A DNA stretch of 64,000 nt from Weizmannia acidilactici (GTDB lineage Bacteria; Bacillota; Bacilli; Bacillales; Bacillaceae_C), in contig NZ_BKZR01000004.1 of NCBI RefSeq assembly GCF_008974225.1, forward strand, positions 46,414 through 110,413, read 5' to 3'. Position 1 is the first letter of the stretch; every line of letters begins with the position of its first letter. Positions 58,424 through 64,000 of this stretch are shown here, in pieces. The translations under genes and the position numbers were made by a program. Below the pieces are notes generated by a model. It had not been told where the DNA came from and did not search any database. It worked only from the letters and a program-made list of their open reading frames with translations.

Positions 58424-59485
58424 TTATAATATAATAAGTTCTTTTGTGGAATGTGTGAGCAATTCATTGGAATCTTCCGTAATCAAAGCATCGTCTTCAA
58501 TCCGCACGCCGCCGACGCCCGGCAGGTAAATCCCCGGTTCAATCGTCACGACCATGCCCGGTTCCAAAGTGTAGGCTGAACGCTTGGAAAGATTCGGTCC
58601 TTCATGGATTTCAAGGCCGATCCCATGGCCCAGGGAATGTCCGAATGCTTCTCCGTAACCTTTTGACGCAATATAATCGCGGCTGACCGCGTCTGCTTCC
58701 ACACCTGTCATGCCCGGTTTGATCTTCTCTACGGCCAAAACTTGTGATTCGAGCACAATATGATAGATCTCTTTCAATTGTTCCGAAGGCTCCCCGACCG
58801 CAACCGTCCTTGTGATATCGGAACAGTAACCTTTGTAGAGCGCACCGTAATCCAACGTCACAAAATCGCCTTTTTCGATCACTTTATTGCTGGCTACACC
58901 GTGCGGCAGTGCAGAGCGTGTGCCGGATGCGACAATCGTATCGAAGGAAGAAGCGGTTGCGCCGCATTTCCTCATGAAAAATTCCAGTTCATTGGAGACT
59001 TCCAATTCTGTTATACCCGGTTTGATAAAATCCAAAATATGTTTAAAAGCAGCATCCGCAATATCCGCAGCTTCCTTTAATATCTTAATTTCCGCTTCCG
59101 TTTTTATCAAGCGCAAATTTTCAACAAGGCCGGAAACAGGGACAAGCTCGGCTTTTAGCACACGCTCGTACGTTTTAAAAAGTGCGTAGCTCATATAGTC
59201 CTGTTCAAAGCCGAGCTTTTTGATGCCCATCGCCTCCACCTGTTTGGCCACTTCCTGTTCCACCGGGCCCTGGTGCTGAACAATTTCATAGCCTTCACAC
59301 TGCTCGGAAGCCTGCTCGACATACCGGAAATCGGTAATGAATTTCGCTGCATCTTCAGATATCAGGACAATTCCGGTTGTCCCTGTAAAATTGGACATAT
59401 AGCGGCGGTTGTACGGGCTCGTGATCAAGATCCCGTCAATGCCTGATTCCGAAAATTTTTCCCTTAGTTTTTCCAATTTGGACAT
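58424..59485 (-). CDS. pepQ: Xaa-Pro aminopeptidase/dipeptidase (M24B, YqhT)
   Basis: Dinuclear-metal peptidase cleaving peptides with proline in the second position. The 353-aa protein has a creatinase-like N-terminal domain and a pita-bread catalytic domain. Metal ligands are in VTLDYGALYKGYCSDITRT, GHSLGHGIGLEIHE, VVTIEPGIY and GVRIEDDALI. It lies 2 bp after aroQ and 48 bp before efp. Confidence 0.92.
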   Translation of the reverse strand: MSKLEKLREKFSESGIDGILITSPYNRRYMSNFTGTTGIVLISEDAAKFITDFRYVEQASEQCEGYEIVQHQGPVEQEVAKQVEAMGIKKLGFEQDYMSYALFKTYERVLKAELVPVSGLVENLRLIKTEAEIKILKEAADIADAAFKHILDFIKPGITELEVSNELEFFMRKCGATASSFDTIVASGTRSALPHGVASNKVIEKGDFVTLDYGALYKGYCSDITRTVAVGEPSEQLKEIYHIVLESQVLAVEKIKPGMTGVEADAVSRDYIASKGYGEAFGHSLGHGIGLEIHEGPNLSKRSAYTLEPGMVVTIEPGIYLPGVGGVRIEDDALITEDSNELLTHSTKELIIL

Positions 59486-59487
59486 CG

Positions 59488-59934
59488 TTATTCCTCTCCC
59501 TCTCTTGCCCCGAGAAAAGCCATAAGCGCCAGTTCATAGCCGTAAAGCCCGAGGCCCGCAATTTGCCCGCGCGAAACTGCCGCCGTAACGGAACGGTGGC
59601 GGAACTCCTCGCGGGCGTGGATGTTTGAAATATGTACTTCAATAACCGGTACACTGATGGAACTGATTGCATCCCGCAAAGCATAACTGTAATGCGTCAG
59701 TGCGCCGGGATTAAAAATGATACCGGCATAACCCTCTTCCTCCGCAGCATGGAGCCTGTCAATCAATGCGCCTTCATGGTTCGACTGGAAAAAGCCGACT
59801 GAAACGCGGTGCTTTTCCGCTAGCCTTTTCATACGCTCCATCAGGGACTGCAAAGAATCCGTCCCGTATATGCCCGGCTCCCTTTTCCCGAGCAAATTTA
59901 GGTTCGGGCCGTTTACAACAAGATATTTTTCCAT
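59488..59934 (-). CDS. aroQ: 3-dehydroquinate dehydratase, type II
   Basis: Converts 3-dehydroquinate to 3-dehydroshikimate in aromatic amino acid synthesis. The 148-aa flavodoxin-like protein has the type II signatures NGPNLNLLGKREPGIYG (catalytic Arg/Tyr), NPGALTHYSYALRDA and EVHISNIHAREEFRH (catalytic His). The start at 59934 (MEKYLVV) follows AAGGTG. Confidence 0.94.
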   Translation of the reverse strand: MEKYLVVNGPNLNLLGKREPGIYGTDSLQSLMERMKRLAEKHRVSVGFFQSNHEGALIDRLHAAEEEGYAGIIFNPGALTHYSYALRDAISSISVPVIEVHISNIHAREEFRHRSVTAAVSRGQIAGLGLYGYELALMAFLGAREGEE

Positions 59935-60011
59935 TCCTAGCACCTTATTTTGACATTTTTTAACGTGCCCATTTTATCATAAATTGAAGGAAATTTCTAT
60001 TTTTTTAACTT

Positions 60012-60530
60012 TCACTGCCGGGTATTTGTCTGTCCGGCTACCCTTTTTTTAAACTTTTGGCCCCTTTCATACTCAAAAGAAATCGAATATCCGATAAAGA
60101 CTCCGTATAGGATGTATATGCATGCACATGTGGTGATCGTATTGGCATCCAGTTTTAAAAGCGGCTTCATGCCCGGGAAAATCGGATTCAGTACGAGCAG
60201 CACGAGCGCGCACAAGCAAAGGCCGTATGCCGCCCCCGCCCACATTGATTTGATTTTTTTAAAGAAAAGATAATAGACAATGGCAACACCGATCGAGATA
60301 AGCCCGTAAGCAAGAATGGCGATCATTTTGCCAATCCATATTTTCCGCCAGCTTCCAACTGTAAAAGGTTCCAGAAGGATATTAGGCTCAATCGTTGTAA
60401 AATGAAGGTAAAAGCACAAATAAGCTACAACGCTCCAAATGATTCCGCCGGTAAAACCAGTTACAATCACCATTTGGAAAAAAGTCAATGTATGTTCCTG
60501 GTATTTCAGTTTTTCGCTGCCGATTGCCAT
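60012..60530 (-). CDS. yqhR: YqhR-like membrane protein
   Basis: A 172-aa protein with four hydrophobic segments (about 17-42, 68-90, 95-118 and 130-150) and a basic C-terminus. Function unknown. Syntenic with B. subtilis yqhR, upstream of aroQ. Confidence 0.82.
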   Translation of the reverse strand: MAIGSEKLKYQEHTLTFFQMVIVTGFTGGIIWSVVAYLCFYLHFTTIEPNILLEPFTVGSWRKIWIGKMIAILAYGLISIGVAIVYYLFFKKIKSMWAGAAYGLCLCALVLLVLNPIFPGMKPLLKLDANTITTCACIYILYGVFIGYSISFEYERGQKFKKRVAGQTNTRQ

Positions 60531-60708
60531 ATTCCCACCCCAGAACGTTTAAGTTATGCCAACTGTTCTTATCTTTACCAGAAAGCTTTCCTCTAGTCGT
60601 TTTTAAAATTTTTTAGTAAAATGAAGGTAGAAATGAGGATTTGAAAACAGCTTTTGCCTTATGGCTGAATGATGAATAGATTAGTGATATTTGGGGGAAT
60701 AGAAAAAA

Positions 60709-61632
60709 GTGACAAAACCAGCATATGGTGGCCAGGCGGTCATTGAAGGGGTCATGTTTGGTGGAAAACACATTTCTGTAACCGCCATCCGCCGCAAAGA
60801 CAACAGTATCGACTATTTTTATCTGCCAAAAAAAACTATCCCATCCGTGCAAGCCATGAAAACAATCCCTTTTTTGCGCGGGATTGTTGCGATCATTGAA
60901 TCGAGCGCAAACGGGGCCAAACATTTAAATTTTGCAAGCGAACGGTATGATGTCGACCCGAAAGACGATGCAAAAATAAAGGAAGAATCCCCTTCAAAAA
61001 CAACGCTCGTTTTGGGTGTGGCCGTCGCCGGTGTCCTGTCGTTTCTATTTGCCAAATTTTTCATGACGATCATCCCGGTGTTTTTGGCCGAGTTGATGAG
61101 ACCCATTTTTCCGGGCAGCCTCGCGCAAATTTTGGTTGAAGGTGCATTTAAACTACTGCTTGTGCTCACATATATTTATGCCATTTCCTTTACCCCGCTG
61201 ATTAAACGGTTATTCCAGTACCACGGGGCGGAACACAAAGTCATTAACGCATACGAGAACGGCCTTGGGCTGACCGTCGAAAACGTCAAGTCACAGTCAA
61301 GGCTGCATTACCGTTGCGGCAGCAGTTTTATCCTGTTCACCGTGATTGTCAGCGTACTGATTTACACGCTTGTGCCAACCGATCCGCTGTGGCTGCGTGT
61401 GATGGATCGGATTTTGCTGATCCCGGTCGTGCTCGGCGTGTCATTTGAAGTGCTGCAGCTGACCAACAAAGCCCGAAACATACCGGTTTTAAAGTATCTC
61501 GGCTATCCCGGCCTTTGGCTTCAGCTTTTGACCACAAAAGAACCGGACGAAAAACAGATTGAAGTGGCCATTGCATCTTTCAATGAACTGCTGAAAATGG
61601 AATCGGAACACCCGACATCTGCTGTCCTTTAA
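60709..61632 (+). CDS. yqhQ: YqhQ-like membrane protein (DUF1385)
   Basis: A 307-aa protein. The N-terminal domain opens AYGGQAVIEGVMFGGKH, the signature of DUF1385, followed by four hydrophobic segments. A His-rich FQYHGAEHKVINAYENG motif in the middle suggests metal binding. Function unknown. GTG start at 60709, twelve bases from GGGGG. Confidence 0.85.
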   Translation: MTKPAYGGQAVIEGVMFGGKHISVTAIRRKDNSIDYFYLPKKTIPSVQAMKTIPFLRGIVAIIESSANGAKHLNFASERYDVDPKDDAKIKEESPSKTTLVLGVAVAGVLSFLFAKFFMTIIPVFLAELMRPIFPGSLAQILVEGAFKLLLVLTYIYAISFTPLIKRLFQYHGAEHKVINAYENGLGLTVENVKSQSRLHYRCGSSFILFTVIVSVLIYTLVPTDPLWLRVMDRILLIPVVLGVSFEVLQLTNKARNIPVLKYLGYPGLWLQLLTTKEPDEKQIEVAIASFNELLKMESEHPTSAVL

Positions 61633-61798
61633 AAAAACATCTGAAATTTCCAGCGGATGGGAATGCATTCAATATTCCAAACAGGAGAGCGCATCGGGAA
61701 AATCAGGAGACTTGAACACCAAAAATATTTGCGGAGAGAACCGTATAAACTGATAGAATGATGGAAAAAATGATTCAGAAAACATGAGGAGGTGGCTT

Positions 61799-62167
61799 TT
61801 GTTGGAAGCTCGTCAATGGATCATTGCCAGCATTATTCTCCTGGCCCTGGTCGGCCTTGGTGCATCTTTGTTTCACGATCCTGTTATATTTCTGAAAAGG
61901 GTGGCGGCAATCGCAATTTTTGCGGCAGTACTGGTGGTTGGCTTGCGTTTATTGCTCCGCAGGGGGATGAGTGTTTCCAACCAGGAACAAAGAGCGTTTT
62001 TAAAAGCCGCCCGCAAATCGAGAAAAAGAATGAAAAAGCGGAATATGAGAGTCCATACGCATCATACGGTGAAATTTCAAAAACGCCCGTTGCGTAAAAG
62101 ATCTAACGTTCAATTAACTGTGATCGAAGGAAAAAAAGGCAAAAAGAAAAATCGAGCTGTCTATTAA
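61799..62167 (+). CDS. yqhP: YqhP-like protein (SA1362 family)
   Basis: A 122-aa protein with two N-terminal hydrophobic segments (about 6-24 and 32-50) and a very basic C-terminal half. Function unknown. The start is placed at TTG 61799, six bases after AGGAGG; the ATG at 61784 lies before that ribosome-binding site and would be untranslatable from it. Confidence 0.75.
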   Translation: MLEARQWIIASIILLALVGLGASLFHDPVIFLKRVAAIAIFAAVLVVGLRLLLRRGMSVSNQEQRAFLKAARKSRKRMKKRNMRVHTHHTVKFQKRPLRKRSNVQLTVIEGKKGKKKNRAVY

Positions 62168-62193
62168 GCTCGATTCTCTTTTTGCCTTTTTCC
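62133..62193 (+). terminator. bidirectional terminator between yqhP and the patatin-like gene
   Basis: AAAAAGGCAAAAAGA pairs with TCTTTTTGCCTTTTT around an inner AATCGAGCT / AAGCTCGATT stem; it overlaps the end of yqhP and serves both converging genes. Confidence 0.92.
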
Positions 62194-62194
62194 G

Positions 62195-63079
62195 TTAATA
62201 CGTCCATGTCTTCAGGAAGGCTTCTGTTTTTTTTCTGCCTGATTCAATGAGGGCGGCCTTTTTTTCATCAGTGAGCTTAAAGTCGATGGAGAGAATGCCT
62301 TCCGTCGGGATAAAGATGATGTCCTTTTCCAGTTTTCTTGAAATGTAACGGGCATCGTGCGCGTCTTTCATTGTCGTAAACAAGGCATCAAACAGCTGGA
62401 TCGCATTTTGAATGTTTGCTTTCAGCTGCTCAAACTTTTTTTGGCTGAGGGTGATACCAAGCACCGGCCGCTCTCTCTTTTCTTCAGGATTCACAAACAG
62501 CCACATTGGGAAATTGCTTAACACTCCGCCGTCCACAATGATACTTGTGCCCTCAAGAGACCGCAGCCTGACCGGTTCGAAGAAATACGGAATGCTGCAG
62601 CTCATCCGGATTGCCCGCGCCACCGGAAACGTCTGGGGAGGGATGCCGTAGTTTTCCAGGTCATCCGGCAAAACGACAAGCCGGTTATGGGAGAGGTCGG
62701 ATGCCATAAAATAAAGGGAACCCTCCGGAACATCTTTAAACGTATACACCCCTTTGGCTGCCAACTTTTTTTCAAGCCATTCTTCGAATTCGGCACCCCT
62801 GTAAAGCCCGAGGCGCCAATACAACAAAAGCCATTTCGCGAGCGGCATCGGCAGAAACGTTTTTCTCGGGTCGAGGAAACCGCCAAGATCGGTCGCGTCA
62901 AGCAGCTGTTTCATTTCGCTGCTTGTATAGCCCGCCGCTTTAAGCCCCGCAAAAATCGACCCCACGCTTGTGCCGGCCAGGCGTTTAAAGGTAAACCCCT
63001 TCTTTTCCAATACCTCCAGCGCGCCGATCAGTGCCAGCCCTTTCACGCCTCCGCCGGAAAAAACAGCGTCAATTTCCAT
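62195..63079 (-). CDS. yqhO: patatin-like phospholipase (YqhO)
   Basis: Predicted lipid acyl hydrolase with a Ser-Asp dyad. The 294-aa protein has the oxyanion motif FSGGGVKGLALIGA at the N-terminus, the nucleophile GTSVGS (about residue 38) and the catalytic Asp in IVDGGVLSNFP. No signal peptide. Start ATG 63079 (MEIDAVF) matches the family N-terminus; the frame continues six codons upstream. It is the last core-type gene before the AT-rich right end. Confidence 0.88.
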   Translation of the reverse strand: MEIDAVFSGGGVKGLALIGALEVLEKKGFTFKRLAGTSVGSIFAGLKAAGYTSSEMKQLLDATDLGGFLDPRKTFLPMPLAKWLLLYWRLGLYRGAEFEEWLEKKLAAKGVYTFKDVPEGSLYFMASDLSHNRLVVLPDDLENYGIPPQTFPVARAIRMSCSIPYFFEPVRLRSLEGTSIIVDGGVLSNFPMWLFVNPEEKRERPVLGITLSQKKFEQLKANIQNAIQLFDALFTTMKDAHDARYISRKLEKDIIFIPTEGILSIDFKLTDEKKAALIESGRKKTEAFLKTWTY

Positions 63080-63270
63080 TGCAAGCCCCGCCTTCATTTC
63101 CCGCCGGGCAGTAAGCGTTGTTTACAGTGAAATAGGAAAAAAACTGGGCCATCCCCCGGCATATCTGTTTTAACAATATTTTTAATACAATGGGGCTTGC
63201 ATTAGAACTTTTTTATATTTGCAGGTAAAAAAAGAACGGGCACAAAATGTAGCTTTGAAAAAAAGTTTGA
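63080..63270 (+). other. transition from core DNA to AT-rich DNA
   Basis: Between the patatin-like start and the nuclease-like reading frame. From about 63170 composition changes sharply to AT-rich. No gene, repeat or tRNA is recognisable; short frames such as ATG 63190 end within 12 codons. Confidence 0.5.
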
Positions 63271-64000
63271 TCAAAATATCTCCAAAAACCCTTATTTTAT
63301 AATCCATATTTTGAAGAAGAACATTTTACCTCTTTATTACAGCCATATTCAAAAATTTGTGAAGATACATTTGGTTTGACAAGTAAAGAAATGTATAAAA
63401 ATATTTTTTATAAGGCTCCTGTTGGAACGAATGGAAGAAATGAATGGTGCGAATGTGATGGGGTAATTATTTATGATGATGTAATGATAATTGTTGAAGT
63501 TAAAGCAGGTGCAATTTCACCAGCTTCACCATTTTCTGACGAAGAAAACTTTAAATCGTCAATAAAGCAATTGACAGAAAACCCATATAGTCAAGCTATT
63601 AGATTTTATAAAGAATTTATTAAAAATAATAAAATTGAAATTTATCGTAAGGAATCGAAAAGAAAGTACCAATTCGTTAAAGAAATAAAGGATATTAAGT
63701 TCATTCAAGCTTGTTGTATCACTCTAGATGATTTCAATGAAATAGCTGCACAAATCGAAAAAACAGACTTAATACAAAATTCGTCTTTACCAGTATGGTG
63801 TATCTCGGTAGGAGATTTAAGAGTATATGCGGAAATTATAGATTCGCCTAGTCACTTTTTGAATTTTTTATATCAAAGAAGTAAAGCATCACGTAACCCA
63901 AAAGTAAAATTGAATGATGAATTAGATCATTTAGGAATGTATCTAGCTTATAATGACTATTCAAATCATGTTGATAAATTACTTGATAGCCATGAAGGAG
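63271..64000 (+). CDS. PD-(D/E)XK-like nuclease fragment, no start, runs off window
   Basis: The frame is open from 63271 to the window end (243 codons, product about two-thirds charged or polar, AT-rich codons unlike all other genes here). There is no start near the beginning; the first ATG is 63391, well inside apparently conserved sequence, so the gene may be 5'-truncated or frameshifted. It contains ECDGVIIYDDVMIIVEVKAG at about codon 58, an Asp...Glu-x-Lys core of PD-(D/E)XK nucleases. The preceding frame (+1) reads plausible protein up to a T-run near 63296. Function (restriction, NERD-type or other) cannot be assigned. Confidence 0.55.

Noticed and set aside
1..64000. CRISPR arrays, tRNA/rRNA genes, complete IS elements.
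   Set aside because: No regularly spaced repeats, no cloverleaf-like or rRNA-like sequence and no transposase frames were recognised on reading both strands.

Overview
The window looks like chromosomal DNA of a spore-forming Bacillaceae member. It carries spo0A, spoIVB, spoIIM, a complete spoIIIAA-AH operon, a GH18 enzyme with LysM domains typical of spore cortex-lytic proteins, and the mother-cell division inhibitor mciZ. Gene order is largely collinear with the B. subtilis yqh-yqi-yqj-yqk region. Base composition is balanced to slightly AT-rich, with TTG/GTG starts common. Heyndrickxia (Weizmannia) coagulans or a relative fits, but that species call is inference. No rRNA, tRNA, CRISPR array, intact IS element or prophage was seen.

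Layout. 1-5.6 kb (minus strand): deoB (cut by the window edge), xerD, yqzK, fur, spoIIM, an endonuclease-Q-like gene and nudF. 5.6-9.2 kb: mciZ, an aldo-keto reductase, then a biofilm-switch region. In that region a cyclic-di-GMP-I riboswitch sits directly upstream of sinI-sinR. A second sinR/slrR-like plus sinI-like pair follows, broken by frameshifts and preceded by an inverted SinR-type operator. 9.5-19.2 kb: xpaC-yaaN behind an ECF-type promoter, a hydrolase, the LysM-GH18 enzyme, a LexA-controlled Y-family polymerase with its YolD-like partner, an SDR, proI behind a proline T-box, and rnz. 19.5-28 kb: zwf, yueI, dinB overlapping a CheW-like gene, an M20 peptidase, prli42, an L,D-transpeptidase, a multiply frameshifted yqjA, brxB, a candidate small RNA and a 1-phosphofructokinase.

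28.2-36.5 kb is the branched-chain keto-acid dehydrogenase operon (bcd-lpdV-bkdAA-bkdAB-bkdB), with a sigma-54 (SigL) promoter and the BkdR-type activator gene just upstream. The ptb and buk genes present in the B. subtilis operon are absent. 37-57.6 kb: glpQ, spo0A, spoIVB, recN, argR, tlyA-type methyltransferase, dxs, ispA, xseB, xseA, folD, nusB, yqhY, accC, accB and spoIIIAH-AA, nearly all on the minus strand. 57.8-63.1 kb: efp, pepQ, aroQ, yqhR, yqhQ, yqhP and a patatin-like gene. From about 63.17 kb the DNA becomes strongly AT-rich and carries a start-less PD-(D/E)XK-like reading frame that runs off the window, probably the edge of an acquired island.

The strongest observation is that c-di-GMP appears wired directly, through a riboswitch, to the SinI antirepressor of the SinR biofilm switch. 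A caution: every frameshift seen (slrR-like, second sinI-like, yqjA four times, bkdR) is repaired by adding one base to a short homopolymer. Undercalled homopolymers in the assembly therefore have to be excluded before any of these genes is called a pseudogene.
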